Shown here piece after piece: positions 34,267 to 42,747 of a stretch of DNA of 46,733 nt. The notes beneath the pieces are model-generated. The model was not told the origin of the DNA. It worked only from the letters and a program-made list of their open reading frames with translations, and made no database searches. Position 1 is the first letter of the stretch. Every line of letters begins with the position of its first letter. Origin of the DNA: Dysgonomonas sp. HGC4 (lineage in GTDB: Bacteria; Bacteroidota; Bacteroidia; Bacteroidales; Dysgonomonadaceae); assembly GCF_001261715.1 (NCBI RefSeq), contig NZ_CVRU01000054.1, positions 1 through 46,733 of the forward strand, given 5' to 3'. Position numbers and translations under genes: made by a program.

Positions 34267-34311
34267 AAGAAAGAAATTGAATGATTTTTTTAAAATAAAA
34301 ACGAATTAGAT

Positions 34312-35841
34312 ATGAGTAAATTTTGGAAAAGTGCCTCTACTTATATGGTAGCTGCATTGATTAGTATTGGTGCTTCTTATGGCACATATAGTTACTTAAA
34401 TAGCCGATCTGATTATAGTGGTGCTGATGTATTTAATTATGGACAAGGTTTTGACCAGAAGAATGTGCATCTGACTTCTTTAACAGCAGAAGGCTATCCT
34501 GATTTTACTAAAGCTGCTGAGAGTTCTATTCATGCAGTGGTGCATATCAAGTCTACTGTGAAGTCAACAGAAGTAGCAGGACGTCGCCAAAGACAAATGG
34601 TAGATCCTTTTGAGTATTTCTTTGGATTTGGTGACCGAGGTGGTTCCGAATACATGAATCCTCAGCCAAGTGTCGGTTACGGATCGGGAGTTATTATTTC
34701 TAAAGATGGTTATGTAATTACAAATAACCATGTGATCGATAAAGCTACGGAGATAGAGGTTACAATGAATGATAACAGAAAATTTCCGGCTAAGCTTGTT
34801 GGAGCCGATCCTACAACAGATATTGCTTTGTTGAAGATTGAAGGAGCTGAATTTCCTTATATACCATTTGGGAGTTCGGATGACTTGAAGGTTGGAGAAT
34901 GGGTATTAGCTGTTGGTAATCCTTTTAATCTAACTTCTACCGTAACTGCGGGAATCGTTAGTGCCAAAGGACGTGGAGGTATAGGTGCAGGAAAGCCTGG
35001 AGGAGATATGACTATTCAGTCTTTTATCCAAACTGACGCAGCTATAAACCCAGGTAACAGTGGTGGTGCATTGGTGAATACTAATGGACAATTGATTGGT
35101 ATTAATACAGCAATATATTCTCAAACCGGAAACTTTGCAGGGTATGGATTTGCTGTTCCTATCTCAATTGCAGGAAAAGTCGTGGCTGATATTAAAGAGT
35201 TTGGAACCGTTCAACGCGCTGTTCTAGGTGTTATGATTAGCGATGTAGCGGCAGTTGAAGATATAAGCCCAGAGAAAGCTAAAAACCTGAAAGTTAAGGA
35301 GGGTGTTTATGTAGGAGGTTTTGCAGATCGTAGTCCGGCAAAAGAAGCAGGTGTATTAGAAGGCGATGCTATTGTTGCTATAAACAAAACTAAAGTTCGT
35401 AATGTAGGAGAACTTCAAGACTTAGTAAATAGATATCGTCCTGGCGATAAAGTAGAATTGACTATTGACAGAAATGGAAAACAATCTACTATTGCGGTAA
35501 CTTTAAAGAATAGTTCAGGTAGTACTTCAGTTGTGAAGAAAACCGATGGCTTGGCATCTGTAGGGGCTGCATTTAAGAATCTCTCAGAAGAGCAAAAGAG
35601 ACAATATGGTGTAAGCTATGGTGTGGAAGTTGCTGGCGTGGATGATAATGGTAAGTTTAAAAAAGGTGGCATTACTAAAGGTTTCATTATTATGAAAATT
35701 AATAATAGATCAGTATCATCTGCCGAAGAAGCAGAGCAAATCATAGAAGCAGTAGCTCAAAGTCAAGATAAAGGATTATTTATCTCAGGATTCTATGCAA
35801 ATGGAAGAACCAAGTATTATGCGATTGATTTGAATGAGTAA
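34312..35841 (+). CDS. htrA: HtrA/DegP periplasmic serine protease
   Basis: The 509-aa protease/chaperone degrades misfolded envelope proteins. An N-terminal hydrophobic segment (about 8-28) exports or anchors it. The trypsin-like domain has the full triad: His140 (ITNNHVID), Asp170 (TTDIALLK) and Ser250 (NPGNSGGALV). Two PDZ domains follow (about 300-400 and 415-505). It lies just before the primary sigma factor gene, but a hairpin separates them. Confidence 0.95.
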   Translation: MSKFWKSASTYMVAALISIGASYGTYSYLNSRSDYSGADVFNYGQGFDQKNVHLTSLTAEGYPDFTKAAESSIHAVVHIKSTVKSTEVAGRRQRQMVDPFEYFFGFGDRGGSEYMNPQPSVGYGSGVIISKDGYVITNNHVIDKATEIEVTMNDNRKFPAKLVGADPTTDIALLKIEGAEFPYIPFGSSDDLKVGEWVLAVGNPFNLTSTVTAGIVSAKGRGGIGAGKPGGDMTIQSFIQTDAAINPGNSGGALVNTNGQLIGINTAIYSQTGNFAGYGFAVPISIAGKVVADIKEFGTVQRAVLGVMISDVAAVEDISPEKAKNLKVKEGVYVGGFADRSPAKEAGVLEGDAIVAINKTKVRNVGELQDLVNRYRPGDKVELTIDRNGKQSTIAVTLKNSSGSTSVVKKTDGLASVGAAFKNLSEEQKRQYGVSYGVEVAGVDDNGKFKKGGITKGFIIMKINNRSVSSAEEAEQIIEAVAQSQDKGLFISGFYANGRTKYYAIDLNE

Positions 35842-35869
35842 TAGTAACTCTAAATCGAATTAACAAAGT

Positions 35870-35912
35870 ATAACGTTTAGCTCTTCGATCAAAATGAGGA
35901 GTTAAACGTTAT
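35870..35912 (+). terminator. terminator-like hairpin after htrA
   Basis: A stem of up to 17 pairs with two G-T wobbles (35870-35886 with 35896-35912, outer arms ATAACGTTTA and TAAACGTTAT) and a 9-nt loop. The tail TATATTAAAG is not strongly U-rich. Confidence 0.6.
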
Positions 35913-35961
35913 TATATTAAAGGAACAAAGATATATTACATAGAAGTGATTTTTATTATAA

Positions 35962-35974
35962 TTAGGTGACCTAA
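35962..35974. promoter_or_regulatory. palindrome over the rpoD -33 region
   Basis: TTAGGT, G, ACCTAA is a perfect odd palindrome lying about 20 nt before the rpoD -7 box, where the -33 element should be. It could be an operator for the housekeeping sigma gene. It also shares the AGGT/ACCT core of the mini-palindrome family. Confidence 0.4.
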
Positions 35975-35991
35975 AATTGATATTTAATTTA

Positions 35992-35999
35992 TACCTTTG
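35992..35999 (+). promoter_or_regulatory. -7 box for rpoD
   Basis: TACCTTTG, followed by CACAC, fits TAnnTTTG, 40 nt before the ATG. Confidence 0.6.
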
Positions 36000-36038
36000 C
36001 ACACTTGTTTGAAAAAAATTAATATTTAAAGCGAATAA

Positions 36039-36899
36039 ATGAGACAGTTAAAGATTACAAAATCGATAACAAATCGAGAGAGTGCATCTTTGGATAAGTA
36101 TCTTCAAGAGATTGGTCGTGAGGATCTTATCACTGTAGAAGAAGAGGTGGAGTTGGCTCAGGCTATTAAGCGAGGAGATAGAGCAGCGTTAGAAAAACTT
36201 ACACGAGCTAATCTTCGTTTTGTGGTATCTGTGGCAAAACAATACCAAAACCAAGGATTGAGCCTACCTGACCTTATTAACGAAGGCAACTTAGGTTTGA
36301 TTAAAGCAGCTGAGAAATTTGATGAGACTAGAGGATTTAAATTTATCAGTTATGCAGTTTGGTGGATTCGTCAATCTATTTTGCAAGCATTAGCTGAGCA
36401 GTCGCGTATAGTACGTCTTCCTTTAAATCAGGTAGGTTCACTAAACAAGATCAGCAAAGCTTTCTCAAAATTTGAGCAAGAAAATGAGCGTAAGCCCTCA
36501 CCAGAGGAATTGGCAGAACAATTGGATATTCCAGTTGATAAAATTTCCGATTCTCTAAAGGTGTCAGGCCGTCATATTTCGATGGATGCTCCGTTTGTGG
36601 AAGGCGAAGATAATAGCTTACTTGATGTATTAGTGAATGATGATGCTCCTATTGCAGACCGTGCATTGATGAACGAATCTCTTCAACAGGAAATCGAAAG
36701 AGCCCTATCTACTTTGACCGAAAGGGAAAGTGATATTATCAAAATGTTTTTTGGTATAGGGTGTCAAGAGATGACATTAGAAGAAATTGGAGATAAATTC
36801 CAGTTAACGCGTGAGCGTGTTAGACAAATTAAAGAAAAGGCAATCAAACGATTACGCCAAAATTCGAGAAGTAAATTACTTAAGGGTTATTTAGGTTGA
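36039..36899 (+). CDS. rpoD: primary sigma factor RpoD/SigA
   Basis: The 286-aa sigma-70 factor is the short Bacteroidota form without region 1.1. Region 1.2 starts near 17 ([15 protein letters not shown]), region 2 spans about 55-125 with the -10-reading segment [19 protein letters not shown], region 3 follows, and region 4.2 has the helix-turn-helix [19 protein letters not shown] (about 250-268). It directs transcription of most genes from the TAnnTTTG promoters seen in this window. Terminator at 36925-36957. Confidence 0.97.
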   Translation: MRQLKITKSITNRESASLDKYLQEIGREDLITVEEEVELAQAIKRGDRAALEKLTRANLRFVVSVAKQYQNQGLSLPDLINEGNLGLIKAAEKFDETRGFKFISYAVWWIRQSILQALAEQSRIVRLPLNQVGSLNKISKAFSKFEQENERKPSPEELAEQLDIPVDKISDSLKVSGRHISMDAPFVEGEDNSLLDVLVNDDAPIADRALMNESLQQEIERALSTLTERESDIIKMFFGIGCQEMTLEEIGDKFQLTRERVRQIKEKAIKRLRQNSRSKLLKGYLG

Positions 36900-36924
36900 G
36901 AAAAACCTAAAACTCAAAATATAT

Positions 36925-36957
36925 AAAGGGATTGCTATTTTAGCAATCCCTTTTTTT
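36925..36957 (+). terminator. terminator of rpoD
   Basis: AAAGGGATTGCTA (36925-36937) pairs with TAGCAATCCCTTT (36941-36953) over a TTT loop, followed by more T. A classic intrinsic terminator. Confidence 0.92.
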
Positions 36958-36999
36958 GCTCAAAAATATAAACACAACTTATTAAAAACTCTTTTTTCT

Positions 37000-37007
37000 T
37001 ATATTTG
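37000..37007 (+). promoter_or_regulatory. -7 box for CPA1 antiporter gene
   Basis: TATATTTG, followed by TGTGAC, 41 nt before the ATG at 37048. Confidence 0.55.
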
Positions 37008-37047
37008 TGTGACAAACTTCTGTTTTTACTTCTTAAAAATATCATAA

Positions 37048-38313
37048 ATGGAATTATACTATTCATTTTCTATTCTTATCGTTATCGCTACGGTTTTTTC
37101 TTACGTGAACATACGGTTTCTGAAATTACCTTCAACTATTGGAATTATGGTTATCGCCATGATTGTTTCCATACTTTTGGTGTTTATCGGAAATTTGGTA
37201 ACTACTGGACCTTTACAGGATTTTTCGACGTTGATAGGAAGTCTTAATTTCTCGGAAATATTGATGAATGGTATGCTTAATTTTCTGCTCTTTGCAGGAG
37301 CTATTCATATTAATATAAATGACCTTAAAGAGCAACGGGTGCCTGTTATTATATTTTCTACATTAAGTGTTATTATATCAACATTTGTAATTGGATTTGC
37401 ACTGTATTTTCTGCTAAACAGATTGCTGCCCATGGTAGATTTGCATTTAGAGATTCCTTTTATATACTGTTTACTTTTTGGTTCGCTGATTTCGCCTACC
37501 GATCCTATTGCTGTATTGAGCATTCTGAAACAAGCGAATGTTTCGAAGTCTGTAGAAACTAAAGTTGCAGGAGAGTCACTCTTTAATGATGGTGTTGCGG
37601 TAGTAGTTTTTGCTGTGATACTAAAACTTGCGCAAGGAGAGTCGATAGATTTGTCTGTAACTAACATAGTTTGGTTGTTTGTAAAAGAAGCATGCGGAGG
37701 ATTTCTAGTAGGGCTTCTGCTGGGTTATATTGCAGCTAAGGCTATGAGGACTGCCAATGATTATAAAGTCTCGGTATTAATAACTTTATCGGTGGTAATG
37801 GGTGGTTCATTGATTGTTCATGCAATGCATATTTCAGGACCTTTGGCAATGGTTGCTGCAGGTCTTATTATTGGTGAATCTAAAAGGAAGCGAAAAGAAA
37901 ATGAAGAAAGTAATACCAGTAATCATGTTGGACACTTTTGGGAACTATTGGATGAGGTGTTCAATGCTATATTGTTTCTTTTTATAGGATTTGAACTACT
38001 TCTTATTCCTAATCTTCAAAATTATTGGTTGATAGGTTGTATTTGCATTGTCGTAGTTTTATTTGCTCGATATATCTCAATAAAAATCCCTACACTAATA
38101 ATTCCATTTAAAGAAAAATTCTCGAGTGGTACTATAAAGATCCTCGTTTGGGGAGGACTTCGTGGAGGCGTTTCCATTGCTTTGGCTCTGTCTATAGCCG
38201 AAGGACCTTTTAAGCAAGTGCTTATAGCTGCAACCTATTTTGTGGTTGTGTTCTCTATTATAGTACAAGGGTTAACTATTGGTAAGTTGGCAAAGAAGAT
38301 TAAAATTTCATAG
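37048..38313 (+). CDS. CPA1-type sodium/proton antiporter
   Basis: The 421-aa membrane protein is a CPA1 (NhaP/NHE-like) exchanger with about 12-13 helices. Family motifs are GSLISPTDPIAVLSIL (helix with the PTDP element), then GESLFNDGVAVVVFAVIL with the ion-binding Asn-Asp pair (about 178-180), and WGGLRGGVSIALALS near the end. It should swap Na+ for H+ to control pH and sodium. It stands alone and converges on ybaK with only 2 nt between stops. Confidence 0.92.
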   Translation: MELYYSFSILIVIATVFSYVNIRFLKLPSTIGIMVIAMIVSILLVFIGNLVTTGPLQDFSTLIGSLNFSEILMNGMLNFLLFAGAIHININDLKEQRVPVIIFSTLSVIISTFVIGFALYFLLNRLLPMVDLHLEIPFIYCLLFGSLISPTDPIAVLSILKQANVSKSVETKVAGESLFNDGVAVVVFAVILKLAQGESIDLSVTNIVWLFVKEACGGFLVGLLLGYIAAKAMRTANDYKVSVLITLSVVMGGSLIVHAMHISGPLAMVAAGLIIGESKRKRKENEESNTSNHVGHFWELLDEVFNAILFLFIGFELLLIPNLQNYWLIGCICIVVVLFARYISIKIPTLIIPFKEKFSSGTIKILVWGGLRGGVSIALALSIAEGPFKQVLIAATYFVVVFSIIVQGLTIGKLAKKIKIS

Positions 38314-38315
38314 AG

Positions 38316-38801
38316 TTATTCTTCTTGAATACATAGTGTGCAAACTGTAGCTTCGATAGCCATCAAAAGGTCTGTCGGAGCTATTTTTATCTGTAAACCC
38401 CTCTGTCCGGCACTAATGTAGATGTAGTCGAAATCTTTGCAGGTGGAGTGTATATATGTAGGAAATTTCTTTTTCATTCCAATAGGGGAGCATGCTCCTC
38501 TAATATATCCGGTTGTATTTAATAGGTCTTTCATTAATATCATGTGGCAACTCTTGTTTCCTGAGGCTTTGGCAGCCAGTTTAAGGTCTAGCTCTTCTGC
38601 TCCGGGAATTATGCATACAAAATACCCCGATTTGTCACCTTTAAGAACTAATGTTTTAAATAGCTGCTCTATGGGTTCGTTTAATTGTTCGGCTACGTGA
38701 ACGGCACTAAGGTCAGATTCGTCCACCTCATAAGGAATAAGCTCGTAATCTATTTTTATTTTGTCCAGTAATCTGGCTGCATTTGTCTTATTGATTTTCA
38801 T
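38316..38801 (-). CDS. ybaK: Cys-tRNA(Pro) deacylase YbaK/EbsC
   Basis: The 161-aa YbaK/ProX-domain protein clears mischarged Cys-tRNA(Pro). Signatures include VHVAEQLNEPIEQLFKTLVL, the catalytic Lys region (LKGDKSG) and GYIRGACSPIGMKKKFPTYI. Full length and soluble. It converges with the antiporter gene; no terminator was seen between the two, so their 3' ends may overlap. Confidence 0.92.
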   Translation of the reverse strand: MKINKTNAARLLDKIKIDYELIPYEVDESDLSAVHVAEQLNEPIEQLFKTLVLKGDKSGYFVCIIPGAEELDLKLAAKASGNKSCHMILMKDLLNTTGYIRGACSPIGMKKKFPTYIHSTCKDFDYIYISAGQRGLQIKIAPTDLLMAIEATVCTLCIQEE

Positions 38802-38828
38802 CTCTAAATAATTAGTTGCACTTTATTA

Positions 38829-38836
38829 CAAAAGTA
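38829..38836 (-). promoter_or_regulatory. -7 box for ybaK
   Basis: TACTTTTG on the minus strand, 28 nt before the ATG at 38801; fits TAnnTTTG. Confidence 0.5.
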
Positions 38837-38963
38837 ATTGTTGTGTAATATAGTCAGGTATTAAAATAATGTTAATTAATTTCTAAAATTGTAGGGTTTA
38901 GTTAAAACTAAGAGTGGAGCTACTTATTTGCCACGTAAATACATAAGATGTCAAATTTATTAC

Positions 38964-38971
38964 TACATTTG
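38964..38971 (+). promoter_or_regulatory. -7 box for RRM gene
   Basis: TACATTTG, followed by TGAG, predicts a start near 38978 and a long leader of about 125 nt before 39103. Confidence 0.5.
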
Positions 38972-39102
38972 TGAGTGCATAAGTAATTTTTAGACAGATG
39001 GGTTTAATTTCTTTCTCAAGTATCTTGGTTAGTATATTCATTTCTCTCTGAATTTGGTTCTTTGCTAAACACAATTATTTATTTTTTTTAATTACATTTT
39101 TT

Positions 39103-39459
39103 ATGAACATTTTTATTGCAGGTTTAAGCTATAGTATTACAGATGCTGACCTAAACGATTTATTTGGAGAATACGGAGAGATTGCTTCTGCTAAAGTTAT
39201 TATGGACAGAGAAACTGGTCGTTCAAAAGGTTACGGATTCGTAGAAATGAATGACGAAGCTTCAGGTCAAAAAGCTATTGATGAGTTGAACGGTGCTGAG
39301 TATGATGGCAGAACTATTTCTGTATCAGTAGCACGCCCAAGAACTGAAGGTGGCGGCGCAGGTGGTCCTCGTAGAAGCAATTCTGGCGGCGGATTCGGCG
39401 GCGGTGGCAACAGAAGAGGTGGTAACTCAGGTGGCGGTTTCAATCGTGAAAGATATTAA
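39103..39459 (+). CDS. RRM-type RNA-binding protein
   Basis: The 118-aa protein has a single RNA-recognition motif (about 1-78): RNP2 is MNIFIAGLSY and RNP1 is SKGYGFVEM. A Gly/Arg/Asn-rich flexible tail follows (about 85-118, GGGFGGGGNRRGGNSGG). Such small RRM proteins are abundant in Bacteroidota, which use them as global RNA binders and lack some other RNA chaperones. The gene stands alone with a clear terminator and a long leader, fitting post-transcriptional control. Confidence 0.93.
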   Translation: MNIFIAGLSYSITDADLNDLFGEYGEIASAKVIMDRETGRSKGYGFVEMNDEASGQKAIDELNGAEYDGRTISVSVARPRTEGGGAGGPRRSNSGGGFGGGGNRRGGNSGGGFNRERY

Positions 39460-39485
39460 TATTTAGAATATTATATAGAGCCATA

Positions 39486-39517
39486 AGAAAAGAGATAGTT
39501 TATACTATCTCTTTTCT
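39486..39517 (+). terminator. terminator of RRM gene
   Basis: AGAAAAGAGATAGT (39486-39499) pairs with ACTATCTCTTTTCT (39504-39517) over TTAT, followed by GTTTTTTAG. A 14-bp perfect stem. Confidence 0.92.
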
Positions 39518-39539
39518 GTTTTTTAGCAGCTTTTTTTAC

Positions 39540-39547
39540 TAACTTTG
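39540..39547 (+). promoter_or_regulatory. -7 box for lptF/G-ribBA unit
   Basis: TAACTTTG, followed by TCTT, 24 nt before ATG 39571; it supports that start. Confidence 0.55.
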
Positions 39548-39570
39548 TCTTATAAATAAGATCAAGTTTG

Positions 39571-41397
39571 ATGTTGGGTGTAAAACGACTATACGTATAT
39601 ATATTACAGACATTTGTGCCAGTGTTTTTCATGACATTTGCCATTTCTTTGTTTATTATATTAATGCAATTTCTTTGGAAGTATGTTGAGGATATGGTCG
39701 GTAAAGGACTCGAAACTCATGTGCTTGCCGAATTGTTTACATATGCTGCACTATCGTTAGTGCCAATGGCATTGCCTTTAGCAATATTGCTGGCCTCTTT
39801 GATGACCTTTGGTAATTTGGGAGAGCGTTACGAGCTATTAGCTATTAAAGCTGCAGGTATATCTTTACTTAAAGCTATGCGCCCACTAATAATACTTATG
39901 GTATTGATTTGTGTAGGTGCTTTCTTTTTTCAGAATAATGTCATTCCTAAGATTAATGTGAAGCTTCGGTCATTAATGATTTCGGTAAGACAGAAATCTC
40001 CCGAATTAGATATTCCCGAAGGCTCTTTTTACTCAGGAATAGAGAATTACAATATTTTTGTAAAAACTAAAGATAAAGAAACAGGTACATTACGTGATGT
40101 AATGATCTATGATGTATCCAAAGGTTTCGATAATATGGCTGTAATTGTTTGCGATTCAGCTAAAATGAAAATGTCTTCTAATAAAGACTATTTGCAATTG
40201 AATCTGTTTTATGGACAGCAATTTTCTAATTTCAAACAGTCAGGTTTAGATAATGCTTCGGCTGCTCGAAATGATAAATTTGTGCCATACAGCCGCGAGA
40301 ATTTTAAAGAAAGGCAGGTTATTATTCCTTTCGATGCAAATTTCAACAGAATGGACGAGTCATCGATGGATGGAACTCAGATTGCAAAGAATGCTTCGCA
40401 GTTGAGAGCTTCAATAGATTCTCTTTCAATAATAGTAGATAGTTTGAATATTAATGACCGAAAGGTTATGCTTAATTATACTTATTTGTCGTACCGTAAT
40501 AATTATCAGATGGATACGACTAAAATAAAAGAAGAAAATAATGCATCATTTGCATATAGTCTTGATTCGGTAATGAATTCTCTTTCTCCTTCCGAAAAGA
40601 CAAGTGTATATACTGATGCGATGTCTAGAGCCGAAGCTAATAAGAATGATTTTATGTTTCGCTCGATTTCGAAGATCGATACTCAAAAAAAGATACGACA
40701 ACATAATGTAGAATTACAGCGTAAATTTACGTTATCTTTTGCCTGCTTGGTCTTCTTTTTTATTGGGGCTCCATTGGGTGCAATTATAAGGAAAGGAGGG
40801 TTAGGAATGCCAGTTGTGGTATCCGTTATCTTATTTATAATCTATTATATAATAGATAATCTGGGCTATAAAATGGCAAGGGATGGTGTTTGGGCTGTGT
40901 GGCAAGGTGTCTGGCTGAGCTCTTTCATTTTATTCCCTCTAGGTGTATTTATAACCTATAAAGCTATTAATGACTCTGCATTGTTTAATGCTGATGCTTA
41001 TAGAAACTATTATGTGAAGGTCTTTGGAGATCGCAGTCTTATGACTGTTGAAGAACTTTACTCTAACTTTAATAAGCGGGCAAAGGATGCCTTGAAGGCC
41101 TTTGCTGTTTTTGTAGTAGTATCGGCAGTGCATATGGTTACAAAAGGTTTTATTAGTTCAACCTTTTCAATTCTACAATGGATAAGTGGGATATTATATT
41201 TATTTTTACTTATTGAGATATTTTTTACTCGACAAGAGTTTTATTCTCGATTAAAAGAGAAGATCGAAATGTCAGGTATCATTTTGAATTTTACGATAGG
41301 AATACCATTTTATTTTGTTTTGTATTTTTCTCAACGAAATAAAATGAAGAAGCTGTTGCTATCAAAACAAGAACAAAAAATAACAATAAATATTTAA
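39571..41397 (+). CDS. LptF/LptG family LPS export permease
   Basis: The 608-aa YjgP/YjgQ protein forms the membrane part of the Lpt ABC transporter that pulls LPS from the inner membrane. Three N-terminal helices (about 10-35, 55-80, 100-120) include FMTFAISLFIILMQFLWKYV; a periplasmic beta-jellyroll domain follows (about 130-380), then three more helices. An extra C-terminal hydrophobic extension (about 510-600) is present. ATG 39571 is preferred over TTG 39568. Which of LptF or LptG it is cannot be told. ribBA follows after 6 nt. Confidence 0.88.
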   Translation: MLGVKRLYVYILQTFVPVFFMTFAISLFIILMQFLWKYVEDMVGKGLETHVLAELFTYAALSLVPMALPLAILLASLMTFGNLGERYELLAIKAAGISLLKAMRPLIILMVLICVGAFFFQNNVIPKINVKLRSLMISVRQKSPELDIPEGSFYSGIENYNIFVKTKDKETGTLRDVMIYDVSKGFDNMAVIVCDSAKMKMSSNKDYLQLNLFYGQQFSNFKQSGLDNASAARNDKFVPYSRENFKERQVIIPFDANFNRMDESSMDGTQIAKNASQLRASIDSLSIIVDSLNINDRKVMLNYTYLSYRNNYQMDTTKIKEENNASFAYSLDSVMNSLSPSEKTSVYTDAMSRAEANKNDFMFRSISKIDTQKKIRQHNVELQRKFTLSFACLVFFFIGAPLGAIIRKGGLGMPVVVSVILFIIYYIIDNLGYKMARDGVWAVWQGVWLSSFILFPLGVFITYKAINDSALFNADAYRNYYVKVFGDRSLMTVEELYSNFNKRAKDALKAFAVFVVVSAVHMVTKGFISSTFSILQWISGILYLFLLIEIFFTRQEFYSRLKEKIEMSGIILNFTIGIPFYFVLYFSQRNKMKKLLLSKQEQKITINI

Positions 41398-41403
41398 GAT
41401 ATT

Positions 41404-42621
41404 ATGTTGGAGATAAAGTTAGATACTATCGAGGAAGCGATAGAAGAAATAAAAAAAGGGAACTTCGTAGTTGTGGTTGACGACGAAGACCGTGAAAATG
41501 AAGGTGACCTAATTATTGCAGCAGAAGCAATTACTCCTGAAAAGGTGAACTTTATGGAGACTCATGCTAAGGGGCTTCTTTGTGTTCCTTTGACTGGTGA
41601 GAGATGCGACGAGTTGGATTTACCAATGATGGTTACAAGTAATACTTCGGTACATGCCACACCTTTTACTGTATCAGTAGATTTATTAGGACATGGTTGT
41701 ACTACAGGTATTTCTTCATTCGATAGATCTCAGACTATCTTAGCTCTTGCGAAAGCAGAAACAAAAGCGGAAGATCTAGGACGCCCTGGACACGTATTTC
41801 CTTTACGTGCAAGAGATAAAGGTGTTTTGAGCCGTATTGGTCACACCGAAGCAGCTGTAGATTTAGCAAAACTGGCAGGACTATATCCTGCAGGTGTTTT
41901 AATAGAAATAAAGAATGAAGATGGAGCAATGGCTCGCCTTCCAGAATTGATGAAATTCTCAAAAGACTTTGGTCTTAAAATAATTTCAGTGGCAGATTTG
42001 GTTAAGTACAGATTGTGCCGTGAATCATTGATTGAAAGAGGTGCTGAAGTGAATATGCCTACAGAACATGGAGACTTTCATCTAATTCCTTTTAAACAAA
42101 AATCGAATGGTTTGGAGCACATTGCTTTAATAAAGGGTACATGGGATGCTGATGAGCCTATTTTGGTAAGAGTTCACTCTTCATGTATGACAGGAGATAT
42201 TTTTGGCTCTAAACGTTGCGAATGTGGCGAACAACTACATAAATCAATGGAAATGATTCAAAAAGAAGGTAAAGGAGTAATCGTTTATCTGAATCAAGAG
42301 GGTAGGGGTATTGGGCTGATGGCTAAGATTGAAGCCTACAAACTTCAAGAAGAAGGTCTGGATACTGTAGATGCAAATTTACATTTAGGTTATCAAGCTG
42401 ACGAACGCGATTATGGTGTGGGAGCTGCAATACTTCGTGACTTGAACGTGAAAAAAATGCGTTTACTAACTAACAATCCTGTAAAACGAGTAGGTCTTGA
42501 GTCTTTTGGATTAGAGGTTGTTGGAAATGTGCCTATCGAAATTACTCCTAATGAGTATAACGAAGCTTATATGAAGACAAAGAAGGATAAAATGGGACAT
42601 ATTTTACATAATTTAGATTGA
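41404..42621 (+). CDS. ribBA: bifunctional RibBA (riboflavin synthesis)
   Basis: The 405-aa protein joins two enzymes that supply both precursors of riboflavin. Residues 1-200 are 3,4-dihydroxy-2-butanone-4-phosphate synthase, with [11 protein letters not shown] near 26-36 and [10 protein letters not shown] near 146-155. Residues about 205-405 are GTP cyclohydrolase II, with the zinc ligands Cys261, Cys272 and Cys274 in the CMTGD and RCECG motifs. The C-terminal half is complete ([18 protein letters not shown]). It is co-transcribed with the LPS permease. No FMN riboswitch precedes it. Confidence 0.96.
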   Translation: MLEIKLDTIEEAIEEIKKGNFVVVVDDEDRENEGDLIIAAEAITPEKVNFMETHAKGLLCVPLTGERCDELDLPMMVTSNTSVHATPFTVSVDLLGHGCTTGISSFDRSQTILALAKAETKAEDLGRPGHVFPLRARDKGVLSRIGHTEAAVDLAKLAGLYPAGVLIEIKNEDGAMARLPELMKFSKDFGLKIISVADLVKYRLCRESLIERGAEVNMPTEHGDFHLIPFKQKSNGLEHIALIKGTWDADEPILVRVHSSCMTGDIFGSKRCECGEQLHKSMEMIQKEGKGVIVYLNQEGRGIGLMAKIEAYKLQEEGLDTVDANLHLGYQADERDYGVGAAILRDLNVKKMRLLTNNPVKRVGLESFGLEVVGNVPIEITPNEYNEAYMKTKKDKMGHILHNLD

Positions 42622-42630
42622 GGTTATAAA

Positions 42631-42661
42631 CTCTTATTACTTCGAAAAGAGTAATTAAGAG
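42631..42661 (+). terminator. possible terminator after ribBA
   Basis: CTCTTATTACT (42631-42641) pairs with AGTAAT and AAGAG (42650-42661) with one bulged T. No U tract follows, so it may be only a 3'-end hairpin. No -7 box was found before the next gene, so read-through to the aminotransferase is possible. Confidence 0.4.
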
Positions 42662-42747
42662 AGAATCTGAAAAATATAGCAATCTACATTATTTAGGATT
42701 ACTTGATATATAAACTAGAAAAATACAAATAAAGAAGAATAATTAAA

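Larger units (their letters stand above)
33739..34311. other. 573-nt spacer upstream of htrA
   Basis: Apart from the urea-transporter terminator, this stretch has no convincing gene. A 78-codon frame (33901-34137) starts with TTG and has the skewed, Cys/Leu-rich composition of a chance ORF. Small palindromes are present: TTGAATA, G, TATTCAA (33844-33858) and GAAGAA, GT, TTCTTC (33874-33887). TGTCA and TGACA flank 8 nt at 34108-34125. The htrA -7 box is at 34259-34266. These could be stress-response control sites. Confidence 0.5.
38802..39102. other. divergent spacer ybaK / RRM gene
   Basis: A 301-nt AT-rich stretch without a gene. It contains the ybaK -7 box (38829-38836) and the RRM gene -7 box (38964-38971). 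The RRM message would carry a leader of about 125 nt, T-rich near the start codon. No riboswitch is recognised. Confidence 0.5.

Noticed and set aside
41398-41403. FMN riboswitch before ribBA
   Set aside because: Only 6 nt separate it from the upstream permease gene, leaving no room.
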